A stretch of DNA of 32,506 nt. It comes from Jannaschia sp. W003. Its GTDB lineage: Bacteria > Pseudomonadota > Alphaproteobacteria > Rhodobacterales > Rhodobacteraceae. The stretch covers positions 1 to 32,506 of the forward strand of contig NZ_CP083544.1 in assembly GCF_025144335.1 (NCBI RefSeq), written 5' to 3'. Below the pieces are notes generated by a model. That model did no database searches and was not told the DNA's origin. It saw nothing but the letters and a program-made list of their open reading frames with translations. A program made the position numbers and the translations under genes. The first letter of the stretch is position 1. Each line of letters opens with the position of its first letter. Positions 8,471 to 16,869 of this stretch are shown piece by piece.

Positions 8471-10078
8471 ATGAGATTTCGGCAAACCGCGGCCATCATG
8501 GGTATGGCCGCGACGGCGACGCTGGGGGCAGTCACGCTGGCCCATGCGTCCTCGCACCGGGAGGCGCCCGGCATCACCGAGACGCCCAAGGTCGACGGCA
8601 CCGACTTCTACATGTTCCGCTCCTACGAGCGGAACCGGTCGGGCTTCGTGACCTTCATCGCGAACTACCAGCCGATCCAGGCGCCCTACGGCGGTCCGAA
8701 CTACTTCACGATGGATCCCGACGCCTACTACGAGATCCACATCGACAACGACGGCGACGCTGTCGAGGACATCACGTTCCAGTTCAAGTTCGACAACATC
8801 CTCGCCAACGGCGGCCAGGGGATCGAGCTCGACGTGGGGAACAAGAAGGTCGCGATCCCGCTGCGGCAGGCCGGCCAGATCACCCGCGGCGACAATGGCG
8901 CGCTCAACGAGTTCGAGCGCTACACCGTCAGCCGCATCGACGGCGACCGCCGCTCGTCCACGGGCCGGCCGCTGACGTCGCCGCAGGCGCAGAACCGGAC
9001 CGTGTTCACCAAGCCGATCGACAACATCGGCAACAAGACCTTGCCGGACTACGACCGCTACGCGGACCGCTACATCTACACGGTCAACATTCCGGGCTGC
9101 AATTCGGCCCGCAACGGCCGCGTGTTCGTGGGCCAGCGCGCCGAGGCCTTCGCGGTGAACCTGGGCGAGATCTTCGATCTCGTGAACCTCGTTCCGATCG
9201 AGGGCGCCATCGAGCAGAGCCGCGAGAACGACGACCTCGTGGGCCGCGCCAACGTCACCTCGATCGCCCTTGAGGTGCCGATCAACTGCCTCGTCGACAA
9301 GGTCGACGGCAACACCGTGATCGGCGCCTGGACGACGTCGAGCCTGCCGCAGGCGCAGCTCGAGGATCCGTCGCCCACCTACGAGCAGACTTCCGTGTTC
9401 GGCGGTGCGCTCGTGCAGCAGTCGCGCCTCTCGGCGCCGCTGGTGAACGAGGTGGTGATCGGCCTGCGCGACAAGGACCTGTTCAACGCCTCCGAGCCGA
9501 TGGATGACGCGCAGTTCGCGGACTACGTAACCAACCCGACCCTGCCGGAGCTGATCCAGATCCTGTTCGGCAAGGCGATCCGCGACATCGATCCCGACGA
9601 CGACATCGACGCCGTCGGCGACGTGGCGCCCAACAACCTTCCGCGCGCCGACCTCGTAGCCGCGTTCCTGACCGGCCTGCCGGGCTTCAACCAGCTCAAG
9701 ACGGTCACGCCGTCCGAGATGATGCGGCTCAACACCGCGATCCAGGCGACCTCGCGCGAGGGGCAGAAGCCGCTCGGCGTGCTGGCCGAGGATCTGGCTG
9801 GCTTCCCGAACGGGCGCCGTCCGGGCGACGACGTGGTTGACATCGCGCTGCGCGTGGTGATGGGCGTTCTGTGCCAGCGCGTGCCGCTGGGCGCGGAGCT
9901 GGGCGTCGAGGGTGCCGAAGAGGACGAGGCGTCCGACCTGATCCTGCTGGGCTTCTGCAAGCCCGACGACGCCAAGGCCGGTGCGTTCCCCTACACGGAC
10001 GGTGCGCCGATCTCGGCGGCCGAGCTGCGGCCGGGCTTCCCCTACCTCAACACGCCGATCCCCGGCTCGCCCAACTGA
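8471..10078 (+). CDS. Secreted DUF4331-family protein
   Basis: 535 residues from ATG 8471 with a GGGAAGGGAG site upstream. A signal peptide of about 26 residues ends in AHA. The mature protein opens with SSHREAPGITETPKVDGTDF, the recognised DUF4331 signature, followed by YMF and an FQFKF-type strand region. Acidic stretches such as DIDPDDDIDAVGD could bind Ca2+, but this is a guess. Four Cys residues in the mature part could pair after export. The family is widespread, extracytoplasmic and without a proven activity. Here it is followed 11 bp later by a small lipoprotein gene and flanked on both sides by type II secretion genes, so it is a natural candidate substrate of that system. That is inference from position. 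Confidence 0.85.
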   Translation: MRFRQTAAIMGMAATATLGAVTLAHASSHREAPGITETPKVDGTDFYMFRSYERNRSGFVTFIANYQPIQAPYGGPNYFTMDPDAYYEIHIDNDGDAVEDITFQFKFDNILANGGQGIELDVGNKKVAIPLRQAGQITRGDNGALNEFERYTVSRIDGDRRSSTGRPLTSPQAQNRTVFTKPIDNIGNKTLPDYDRYADRYIYTVNIPGCNSARNGRVFVGQRAEAFAVNLGEIFDLVNLVPIEGAIEQSRENDDLVGRANVTSIALEVPINCLVDKVDGNTVIGAWTTSSLPQAQLEDPSPTYEQTSVFGGALVQQSRLSAPLVNEVVIGLRDKDLFNASEPMDDAQFADYVTNPTLPELIQILFGKAIRDIDPDDDIDAVGDVAPNNLPRADLVAAFLTGLPGFNQLKTVTPSEMMRLNTAIQATSREGQKPLGVLAEDLAGFPNGRRPGDDVVDIALRVVMGVLCQRVPLGAELGVEGAEEDEASDLILLGFCKPDDAKAGAFPYTDGAPISAAELRPGFPYLNTPIPGSPN

Positions 10079-10089
10079 GGAGCACTTCC

Positions 10090-10320
10090 ATGGCCATCGT
10101 CATCAGGACGGTCCTCGCCGGTGCGGCGCTCGCCGCGCTGGCCGGGTGCAACGACTCGGACGGCGGGGCGGGCACGCCCGCAGCCGGCGGCGACGACGGG
10201 CTGTTCGGCCTCGGCGCGTTCTTTCAGCAGGCGTTCAACGCCTCGCTCCTAGACGAGCCGGTCGACCCGGAGGCTTCGGCACTCACGGTCGCCCCGCTCG
10301 CGGAGCCGTTCGACATCTGA
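10090..10320 (+). CDS. Small lipoprotein following the DUF4331 gene
   Basis: 76 residues from ATG 10090, preceded by GAGGAG. The N-terminus MAIVIRTVLAGAALAALAGC is a clean lipoprotein signal with lipobox LAGC and lipidated Cys20. Residues 21-23 are NDS. Asn at the +2 position is not the Lol-avoidance Asp, so outer-membrane sorting is plausible. The mature part is a flexible Gly/Asp/Ala segment, one amphipathic stretch (LFGLGAFFQQAFNASLL) and an acidic tail. No family is recognised. It is almost certainly cotranscribed with the DUF4331 gene and may anchor or chaperone that protein. Confidence 0.7.
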   Translation: MAIVIRTVLAGAALAALAGCNDSDGGAGTPAAGGDDGLFGLGAFFQQAFNASLLDEPVDPEASALTVAPLAEPFDI

Positions 10321-10345
10321 CCACCGCCTCACTGGCGGCAGTCGC

Positions 10346-10373
10346 GGCGCGGCCCCTTCGCGGGGGCCGCGCC
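10346..10373. terminator. Bidirectional-looking terminator hairpin between convergent genes
   Basis: An 11-bp stem (GGCGCGGCCCC / GGGGCCGCGCC) with a 6-base loop lies between the lipoprotein stop at 10320 and the gspK stop at 10397. On the plus strand it is followed by TTCT, a short T run. It fits a shared transcription end for the two converging operons. Confidence 0.6.
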
Positions 10374-10396
10374 TTCTGCGTTGCAGGTCCGGCCGT

Positions 10397-11284
10397 TCAA
10401 GGGCCGAGGCGACGACCCACCGCCCCCACCGTGCCGTCCGGCGCGCGCAGGAGGCGGGAGCGCAAGGTCACGGCGATGCCGTCCACCTCGGCCAGAACCG
10501 TGGTGTCCCATACGTCCGACACGAAGCCCGCCCCCGGCGGCACCCCCAGACCCGCCCTCGCGAGGTCCTCTGGCACGAGCGGCATGCCGCTCCGCGCCCG
10601 CGCCGCGACGAGGCGTTTCGCCGCGGCCGGGTTGGCGAGCACCGCGGCGAGCACCGGCTCGCCGGCCGAGGCGAGGTTCACGTCGCGCCCGCCTCCGAAC
10701 GGCACCAGCACGCCGAACCCTTCCTCCTCGGGCGGCGGGGGCAGGGCGTCCACGTGGGGCTTCAGGGCAGCGAGGGCCTCGGGGTCGAGCAGGTCGCCGA
10801 GGTCGCCGAGCCCCGCGATCGCCCCCCCCTGCGCCATGCGCGCGGCGAGCCGGGGGCCGATCTCCGCTGGCAGGCCCAGGGCGGCAAGGAGCCGCGCGAG
10901 GGTCTGCAGTTCCACGAGGTTGCCTCCTTGCGCGAGGCGGTTCAGGTCGTAACGCGCCTGGGCGTCCTCGACCGCCACCGCGAAGCGGCCCGCGGGCAGC
11001 TCCACCGCCTCCTGGATCACTCCGAGCGCCCAAGGCTCCGCTACGTGGTCCACCTCGGGCGCCTCCTCCTTGTCGCGGCGCAGGGCGGCCGTCACCGACG
11101 CCTCGCCGCCGAATGCAAGCGCGCGGGCCTGCGCCGCCGAGGCGAGACGCCGTGCGTCGTCGATCGCACCCTCCTGCGTCTGCAGCATCAGCGCGACCAT
11201 GGTTGCGGCCAACGCCAGCACCACGAGCACGTTCACCAAGACCACGCCGTCCTCGCGCTCGCGCGGGGCAGGGGGGGCGGTCAC
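10397..11284 (-). CDS. gspK: Type II secretion minor pseudopilin GspK
   Basis: 295 residues from GTG 11284, which overlaps the gspJ stop (GTGA). A short leader ending in REREDG precedes the hydrophobic segment VVLVNVLVVLALAATMVALM. Position +5 is Asn where other pseudopilins have Glu, and lack of Glu5 is a known feature of GspK. The large periplasmic part includes RYDLNRLAQGGN, followed by helix-hairpin-helix-like repeats as in the GspK alpha domain, and the strand-rich DVWDTTVLAEVDG near the end. GspK caps the pseudopilus with GspI and GspJ. It is the last gene of an operon that starts with the lipoprotein gene at 12947. The assignment is firm. Confidence 0.88.
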   Translation of the reverse strand: MTAPPAPREREDGVVLVNVLVVLALAATMVALMLQTQEGAIDDARRLASAAQARALAFGGEASVTAALRRDKEEAPEVDHVAEPWALGVIQEAVELPAGRFAVAVEDAQARYDLNRLAQGGNLVELQTLARLLAALGLPAEIGPRLAARMAQGGAIAGLGDLGDLLDPEALAALKPHVDALPPPPEEEGFGVLVPFGGGRDVNLASAGEPVLAAVLANPAAAKRLVAARARSGMPLVPEDLARAGLGVPPGAGFVSDVWDTTVLAEVDGIAVTLRSRLLRAPDGTVGAVGRRLGP

Positions 11285-11832
11285 GTCGCGGGCTCCGGGG
11301 GGCTTTGCGGCACCAGCTCCACCAGCCGTGGCACCTCGCCGCCGGAGCTCAGCTCCAGCACCGCCTCCGCGCCGCGCAGCGCGGGCAACGGCTCGCCATC
11401 CGGAGCGGGTTCGGGCGGCCAGGCATCGTGCCACGCGCCGCCGCGGTCGAGCAGCCGCCAGCGCACCGCGTCGACCTCATCGAGCACCCGTTGCACCAGA
11501 GGCGCCCCGTCACCCCCCTCGATGCCCCGCAGAAGCGCGCCATCCGATGCGCTCCAGGCAATGGTCCCCCCGCCGCCGCGGGCCATCCGCAGCGCGCCGT
11601 CCTCCAGCACCAATGCCCCCGCCTCGGTGAGGTCGAGCGTCAGCAGCGCGAGCGCGCGGTCGATCTCGCCCAGACGCTCCAGCCGCCCCTCGGTGCCACC
11701 GCGCACGCGCACCACGGTGTCGAGCACCGTGAACCCCGCCAGTCCGATCGCCGCGAACAGCGCCAAAGCCACGAGCATCTCGACGAGGGTGAAGCCCGCA
11801 TCGCCCGGGGGCGCGACGCGGGCGGGGGTCAT
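11281..11832 (-). CDS. gspJ: Type II secretion minor pseudopilin GspJ
   Basis: 183 residues from ATG 11832. The leader MTPARVAPPGDAG is followed by FTLVEMLVALALFAAIGLAG, with Phe+1 and Glu+5 as expected for prepilin-peptidase cleavage and assembly. The C-terminal half has the strand-rich GspJ pattern, including VRWRLLDRGGAWHDAWPPE and ...VLELSSGGEVPRLVELVP. It joins GspI and GspK at the pseudopilus tip. Its ATG overlaps the stop of the upstream lipoprotein gene (ATGA) and its stop overlaps the gspK GTG, so the three genes are translationally coupled. Confidence 0.88.
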   Translation of the reverse strand: MTPARVAPPGDAGFTLVEMLVALALFAAIGLAGFTVLDTVVRVRGGTEGRLERLGEIDRALALLTLDLTEAGALVLEDGALRMARGGGGTIAWSASDGALLRGIEGGDGAPLVQRVLDEVDAVRWRLLDRGGAWHDAWPPEPAPDGEPLPALRGAEAVLELSSGGEVPRLVELVPQSPPEPAT

Positions 11833-12947
11833 ACCCCGGTGGCCCCCAGGAGCTTCAGGGCGCCCGCCTCGACGCCAAGCACCGCCAGCCCGCGCGCCAC
11901 GCGCCCGTCCTCCAGGAAGCGGAACGGCCCGAGCACGCCGTCGAAGCCCCGGTCGCGCAGGAGGCCGGCGCGGTTCTGCTGGCCGATGCGCCCGAGGATG
12001 CGCGCCGCCTCGGCGGCGTCGAAGGCCAGCCCTGCGATGAGGCCGGGGCTCGCTTCGGAGCGCGCCGAGAAGGCTTCGGTGAAGGGGCCGTAGCGCGACG
12101 GATCGGGGGCCGCGAACCATGCGCCCTCCAGCGCGGGCGTGCCAGCGGCGTCGACACCGAGCCACTGGGCCGAGCCCAGCACCTGCACTCCTGCGGCGCG
12201 GAACGCGCCCGCGAGCGGCGCGAGCGAGGCGTTCGCGGCCGGCAGGTACACCGCATCGGGCAGCCCCCCCGCCGCCGCCTGCATCCGCGCCACCGCCGCC
12301 GCGGGCTCGGGCGCGGTGAGCGGGGCGAGGAGCGCGAGGCCCAGAACCTTCGCCACCTCGCGCACCGCCGCCTCGGTGCGGGTGCCGAACGGGCCCTCGG
12401 GGACCACGAGGCCGATGCGCCCCATGCCCCGGCCGGCGGCGAACCCCAAGGCGGCTTGCGCCGACTGGTCGGGTGTCACGCCGAACACGAACAGGTCGCG
12501 CGCCGCGAGCTTCGCGTCGTTCGAGAAGGTCACCACCGGCAGGTTGCTAGCCGCGTCCGCCACCGCCCGGGCCTGGTCGCCGAACAGCGGGCCAAGAACG
12601 ATCCGCGCGCCGCCCTCGCGTGCCCGCACGGCGGCGGCGGCGGCGCTCTCGGGGGTGCCGCCGGTGTCGATCACGGCGATCTCGGGGTCGAAGCCGGGGG
12701 TGCCGCCGCCGAGGCTTGCGGCCAGCGCCATGATCTGTCCAAGCTCGGCCGCGCGGCCTTCCAGCGGCACCAGCAGCGCCGCACGGCCCGGGCCGTCCGT
12801 GCGCGGGGCCTCGCCCGCGGTCCCCGCGCACCCCGCCAGAGCCGGAGCGAGAGATGACATCAGCAGCCCGCCAAGCACGCGCCGCCGACCGGGGCGCCAC
12901 TCCGTGGCGGGTGCTGCGCCGGGCCGTCCTCGCGATCCTCGTTGCAT
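11829..12947 (-). CDS. Penicillin-binding-protein-activator-like lipoprotein (periplasmic-binding fold) coupled to gspJ-gspK
   Basis: 372 residues from ATG 12947, with GAGGG six bases before it. The N-region is long and basic (RRRVLGGLLM), and lipobox LAGC gives lipidated Cys40. The body is a type I periplasmic-binding fold: AALLVPLEGRAAELGQIMAL, EIAVIDTGGTPESAAAAA, ARIVLGPLFGDQARAVADAA, LPVVTFSND and GLIAGLAFDAAEAARILG. This pattern matches the LpoA-related 'penicillin-binding protein activator' proteins of Alphaproteobacteria, which stimulate peptidoglycan synthases from the outer membrane. Finding it inside a secretion operon is unusual; it may help the secretin or pseudopilus pass the cell wall. 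The first 94 bases are antisense to the start of gspN. Starts at GTG 12878 or ATG 12860 would shorten or remove the overlap but weaken the signal peptide. Confidence 0.8.
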   Translation of the reverse strand: MQRGSRGRPGAAPATEWRPGRRRVLGGLLMSSLAPALAGCAGTAGEAPRTDGPGRAALLVPLEGRAAELGQIMALAASLGGGTPGFDPEIAVIDTGGTPESAAAAAVRAREGGARIVLGPLFGDQARAVADAASNLPVVTFSNDAKLAARDLFVFGVTPDQSAQAALGFAAGRGMGRIGLVVPEGPFGTRTEAAVREVAKVLGLALLAPLTAPEPAAAVARMQAAAGGLPDAVYLPAANASLAPLAGAFRAAGVQVLGSAQWLGVDAAGTPALEGAWFAAPDPSRYGPFTEAFSARSEASPGLIAGLAFDAAEAARILGRIGQQNRAGLLRDRGFDGVLGPFRFLEDGRVARGLAVLGVEAGALKLLGATGV

Positions 12948-13606
12948 GCCTCGCCCTCGCGGTGTTCGCGGCCGCGCTGCTGGCGACCCTTCCGATGTCG
13001 GTGCTTACACCGCTCGCCGCCCTGCCGCCACAGGTGGAGGCGCTGGAAGGGCGGCTCGCGGAAGGGCGCGCGCGACTGAGCGGCGGACTCGTGCTCGACT
13101 GGCGCGCGGAGCCGGCCGCGCTGCTCAGCGGCGCGCTCGCGGTGCGCCTTGTGCTCGTCGGGCCTGCCACACGGCTGGACGGACGACTGCGCGCCGATCC
13201 CTTCGGCGTGGCGCTGGAGGGGATCGAGGGCCGCGCCGGGTCCGAGGCGTTGGCGCTCGTGCCCGGCGCGCCGCAGTGCTCTGGGGTGCGGGCGGTGGTG
13301 GCGGTGGAGCGCCTCGCCTGGGCATGGCGCGGCGCAGCCTCCGCTGGAGGCGGCGCCACGGTCGAGCCGGGCACCTGCACGGGGCCGGGCGGGGAGACGC
13401 TCGAAGTGCCGGCGATGCGCCTCGCGTTTGGCACCGAAGGCCCGGACGCCACCGCGCGGCTCCTGCGCGAGGACGACGGGGCCGCACTCGCCGAGGCGCG
13501 TGTGGGCGGCGACCGCCGCCTCGCGCTGCGCCTCGAACCCGAGGGCGCGGCGCTCGTGCCCGGCCTGCCCCGGGGCGGTCCGATGATCTTGGAGCTGCCT
13601 TTCTAG
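12854..13606 (+). CDS. gspN: Type II secretion protein GspN
   Basis: 250 residues from ATG 12854, or 231 from GTG 12911. One N-terminal membrane helix (RRAVLAILVACLALAVFAAA) is followed by a periplasmic domain with MSVLTPLAALPPQVEALEGR, LVLDWRAEPAALLSGALAVR and later strand repeats. This is the typical T2SS protein N pattern, with a bilobed strand-rich domain resembling that of GspC-linked accessory proteins. GspN is a non-universal bitopic inner-membrane component whose exact role is unclear. It is the only plus-strand gene in this part of the cluster. Its stop is 9 bp from that of convergent gspD, and its start overlaps the lipoprotein gene on the other strand. Confidence 0.82.
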   Translation: MTSAARQARAADRGATPWRVLRRAVLAILVACLALAVFAAALLATLPMSVLTPLAALPPQVEALEGRLAEGRARLSGGLVLDWRAEPAALLSGALAVRLVLVGPATRLDGRLRADPFGVALEGIEGRAGSEALALVPGAPQCSGVRAVVAVERLAWAWRGAASAGGGATVEPGTCTGPGGETLEVPAMRLAFGTEGPDATARLLREDDGAALAEARVGGDRRLALRLEPEGAALVPGLPRGGPMILELPF

Positions 13607-13615
13607 GTCGCCCGC

Positions 13616-15613
13616 TCAGTAGAGGCCGTTGATCTCAAGCGGCAGCTTGCGCACCGGGGCGCCGCGCGGCGTGGGCCGGGGCGCGCGGGTGCTCAGGGAC
13701 TCGGCCGCGCGCAGCGACTGGAGCCGGTCCTCGGCCACGCCGGCCGAGCCGTGGCGGGTCGACAGGATCGTGGGGCGCAGGAACACGAACAGCGTGCGGC
13801 GCGTGGTCTGGACCTGCCGCGAGCGGAACAGCCCCCCCACCACCGGCACGTCGCCCAGCACCGGCACCTTGTCCTCGACCTCGGTCTCGTCGTCGGAGAT
13901 CAGGCCGCCGAGCACCACCGTGCCGCCGTTGTCGGCCAGAACGGTGGTGTCGATCACCCGGCGGTTGGTGATGAGATCGGCGGCGCCGAGCACGTTGGCG
14001 TTGGCCAGCGACGAGACCTCCTGCGCGATGTCGAGGCGCACCACGCCGCCCGCGGTGACGCGGGGCAGCACCTGCATGGTGATGCCGACGTCGCGGCGCT
14101 CGATGGTGGTGAACGGCGTGGTGGTGGCGCCCTCGGTCAGGAACGAGCCGGTGCGGAACGGCACGTTCTGCGCGACGACGATGGTGGCGGCCTCGTTGTC
14201 CATCGTGGTCACGGAAGGCGTCGACAGCAGGTTGGCGCGGCTCGACTGGGCGAGCGCGTCGACCAGCACCGAGAACGTGCCCGAGGACGCGCCGATCGAG
14301 AGGCCCGTCGGCAGCGCCGCCGCGCCGGTCTCGCCCAGGGCGGCCAGCACCGCCTGCAGCGAGGTGCCGCTGTTGGCGAGCGAGGTGGCCGCGAAGGCGC
14401 CTGGCGTGGTGCCGAGCCCGAGGCCGAGCTGCACGCCCAGACGCTCGCCTACCTCGGCCGAGACCTCGACGATGGCCGCTTCGATCAGCACCTGCGGGCG
14501 GCGCTGGTCGAGCGCAGCGATCAGCCGGCCCGCGTCCTGGATCTGCTCGGCGGTGCCGCGCACGATCACCGCGTTCGAGGCGGTCGAGGGGATCACCGCC
14601 ACCGCGTCGGGCGCCAGCGGAAGGGCGGCGGCGGCAGCCACCGCGCCCTCCTCGGAGGCAGCCTCGGCGACGGGGTTCACGACCTCGGCCGCGCCCAGGC
14701 CCCCGCCGCCGCCCGCGAAGGCGCCCGCCACCACCGCGGCCACGCTCTCGGCCACCGCGAAGTCCAGGCGGAACACCTCGGTCCGCACGGTGGCGCGCCG
14801 GCGCGGCGGCGGCGGCGCCACGTCGAGCGCCGAGGCCACGCGCCGGATCTCGGCCACCTGCGCGAGATTGCCGCGCACCACGATGGTGTTCGATCCGCGG
14901 TCCACGGAGATGCGAGCGCCGCCCTCCTCGCCGAGAACGGCGGCAATCGCCGCGCCGACCTGCTCGGCGTCGCCCTGCGAGAAGCGGATCACCTGCGCGG
15001 TGGTGCCCGCGCCGCCGTCCAGCTCGGCCGCAAGTGCGAGGACGCGCGTGACGTTGGAGCGGGTGTCGGTGACGAGCACCGCGTTGGGATCGCTCAGCGC
15101 CTCGATGTATCCGGCCTCGGCCACGAGCGGGGTCAGCAGGCGCACCGCCTCGGCGGCCGGCAGCCGGTCGAGGCGTACCAGCTCGGTCACGAAATCCTCG
15201 CTGCCCGCGTCGATCAGCCCCGTGCTTTGCGATCGCGCGCGCACCTCGCTTTCGGGCACCACCTGCCAGGCGGCGCCGATGCGCACGGCTGCGAAGCCCC
15301 GGGCGCGCAGCACCGATTGGAACAGCGCCCAGACCCCGTCGCGGTCCAGCGGCTCGGAGGAGACGACCGTGACTTCTCCGGTGAGGTCGGGGTCGAAGAT
15401 CAGCGTGCGTCCGGTGATCTCCGACACCTGCTCGGCCAGCGCCGCGATCTCGGTGTCGCGCAGGTTGATCACGAAGCTCTGGTCATCGGGCAGCGGCCCG
15501 TCCGTGGCGACCACCACGCCGTCGCCTTCCACGGCGGTGATCTGCGCGCGGGCCGCGAGCGGGGCGACGACGAGGAGGAGCGCGAAGAGCGCGGCGGCGA
15601 CGGGCCTTGGCAT
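13616..15613 (-). CDS. gspD: Type II secretion outer-membrane secretin GspD
   Basis: 665 residues from ATG 15613, with GGGGAAG three bases before it and only 9 bp after gspC. A signal peptide of about 23 residues ends in ARA-Q. N0 follows (VINLRDTEIAALAEQVSEIT), then three N1-N3 KH-like repeats with markers NAVLVTDTRSNVTRVLAL, NTIVVRGNLAQVAEIRRVA and NAVIVRGTAEQIQDAGRLI. N3 holds a Gly/Ala/Glu-rich insertion (about residues 297-330). The secretin core starts near VLIEAAIVEVSAEVGERLG and includes VPVLGDVPVVGGLF and RRTLFVFLRPTIL. A short C-terminal tail may act as the pilotin-binding S domain, but no pilotin gene is evident unless one of the two lipoproteins serves. It forms the outer-membrane channel. 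Confidence 0.95.
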   Translation of the reverse strand: MPRPVAAALFALLLVVAPLAARAQITAVEGDGVVVATDGPLPDDQSFVINLRDTEIAALAEQVSEITGRTLIFDPDLTGEVTVVSSEPLDRDGVWALFQSVLRARGFAAVRIGAAWQVVPESEVRARSQSTGLIDAGSEDFVTELVRLDRLPAAEAVRLLTPLVAEAGYIEALSDPNAVLVTDTRSNVTRVLALAAELDGGAGTTAQVIRFSQGDAEQVGAAIAAVLGEEGGARISVDRGSNTIVVRGNLAQVAEIRRVASALDVAPPPPRRRATVRTEVFRLDFAVAESVAAVVAGAFAGGGGGLGAAEVVNPVAEAASEEGAVAAAAALPLAPDAVAVIPSTASNAVIVRGTAEQIQDAGRLIAALDQRRPQVLIEAAIVEVSAEVGERLGVQLGLGLGTTPGAFAATSLANSGTSLQAVLAALGETGAAALPTGLSIGASSGTFSVLVDALAQSSRANLLSTPSVTTMDNEAATIVVAQNVPFRTGSFLTEGATTTPFTTIERRDVGITMQVLPRVTAGGVVRLDIAQEVSSLANANVLGAADLITNRRVIDTTVLADNGGTVVLGGLISDDETEVEDKVPVLGDVPVVGGLFRSRQVQTTRRTLFVFLRPTILSTRHGSAGVAEDRLQSLRAAESLSTRAPRPTPRGAPVRKLPLEINGLY

Positions 15614-15622
15614 GGACTTCCC

Positions 15623-16489
15623 CTAGCGTATCGGGAAGCTCAGCGTGATCGCACGCCCCTCCCGCATGATCTCGACCCGAGCGAGCCCCGAGGCCACCAC
15701 CTCGTCGAACGTCGCGGCGTCCACGGCCCCGTCGCCGAGGGCGCGTCCGTTGACGCGCGCGACGAGGTCGCCCGGCCGGAGCCCCGCCCCGCGAAGCGCG
15801 GAGCCGGAACTATCCTCGACCCTATAGCCGCCTTCGACCTGCGCGAGGCCCAACTCGCGCAGCACCTCATTCGGATTCCGCGTGATGCGTCCGCGCCATA
15901 TGTCGATCCAGCCCTCGACGTCGTCGGCGGTCTCCGGCCGGTTGGCCGCGTCGATCAGCGCGCGCAGGCGGTCCACGCCCTCCTCGGGGATCGCTCCGCC
16001 ATCGGCGTCGCCTCCGCCGCCGAGGCCGCCCCCGGTCCGCGCAGCATCGGGAAAGCTCAGCGTCTCGCGCCGGCCGTCGACCCGCAGCACCACGCGGTCC
16101 GCGGCGATGGAGTCGAGCACGGCGCGCTCGGTGATCTCGCTTCCAGGGCGGAACGAGCGCACCGGCGCGCCGTCCGCGGAGATCAGCGCGAGCGAGCGGG
16201 CCGGGTCGGGGTTGAGCAGCACGCCGCGCAGCACGAGGTCGAGCGCGGTCTCCGCGACCGGCGCCTCGGGCTCGGGCTCGGGCACGGCGCCGAAGGGGTT
16301 CAGGGCAGCGATCGCGCCGAGGTCGGGCGCGGCCGCGTCGGGCGCCGCCTCGGGCGGCAGGGGCACGGCGGCGGGCATCGTGCCGTCGTGCCCCATCAGG
16401 TGCCAGGCGGTGCCGCCGCCCACCCAGGCGAGCGAGCCGACAACGCCGATCACCGCGAGGGCCAGCAGGAGGCGGGCGAGGCGGGTCAC
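15623..16489 (-). CDS. gspC: Type II secretion inner-membrane protein GspC with PDZ domain
   Basis: 288 residues from GTG 16489, overlapping the gspI stop (GTGA). An N-terminal membrane helix (about 5-27) precedes a Pro/Ala-rich linker. A homology region follows with LNPFGAV, LDLVLRGVLLNPDPARSLAL, FRPGSEITERAVLDSIAADR and VVLRVDGRRETL. The C-terminal part is a PDZ-like domain (GYRVEDSSGSALRGAGLRPG, then DLVARVNGRALGD). GspC bridges the inner-membrane platform and the N0 domain of GspD, and its PDZ domain contributes to substrate choice. It lies directly before gspD, the classical order. Confidence 0.9.
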   Translation of the reverse strand: MTRLARLLLALAVIGVVGSLAWVGGGTAWHLMGHDGTMPAAVPLPPEAAPDAAAPDLGAIAALNPFGAVPEPEPEAPVAETALDLVLRGVLLNPDPARSLALISADGAPVRSFRPGSEITERAVLDSIAADRVVLRVDGRRETLSFPDAARTGGGLGGGGDADGGAIPEEGVDRLRALIDAANRPETADDVEGWIDIWRGRITRNPNEVLRELGLAQVEGGYRVEDSSGSALRGAGLRPGDLVARVNGRALGDGAVDAATFDEVVASGLARVEIMREGRAITLSFPIR

Positions 16490-16869
16490 GGGCGTCCCTC
16501 CGCCGCCAGGGCCCCGCGGTCGATGAAGCCGGTCAGCAGCGCCGCCGTCGCGCCGTCGCCGGGGCCGCCCACGGGCGCGACGCGCACCAGCACCATCGCG
16601 ATCGCGGGGTCGGCGGTCGGCCGCTCCTCGGCGGCCACGGTCCAGTCCGCGCCCATCATCCGGGCGGCGGGCTCCGGGTCGAGGCCGAGCCGCAGGGCGG
16701 CGAGGTGGTTCTCGGCCACCCACCGCGCGGCGGCACGGTCCTCCAGCCCGCGGATCGTGCCCACGTGCGCCTCGGCAGCGGCGAGGAGCGTGGTCGCGCC
16801 CACCGCGAGCACGGCGAGCGCGACCAGCGACTCGATCAGCGTGAAGCCGGCGTCGGCGGCGGCCCTCAC
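16486..16869 (-). CDS. gspI: Type II secretion minor pseudopilin GspI
   Basis: 127 residues from GTG 16869, overlapping the gspH stop. A very short leader (MRAAADAG) is followed by FTLIESLVALAVLAVGATTL with Phe+1 and Glu+5. Next is AARWVAENHLAALRLG, close to the WxAxNxLA pattern that marks GspI. Length and layout match the family. It forms the tip complex with GspJ and GspK, although those genes lie in a separate operon about 3.7 kb away. Confidence 0.9.
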   Translation of the reverse strand: MRAAADAGFTLIESLVALAVLAVGATTLLAAAEAHVGTIRGLEDRAAARWVAENHLAALRLGLDPEPAARMMGADWTVAAEERPTADPAIAMVLVRVAPVGGPGDGATAALLTGFIDRGALAAEGRP

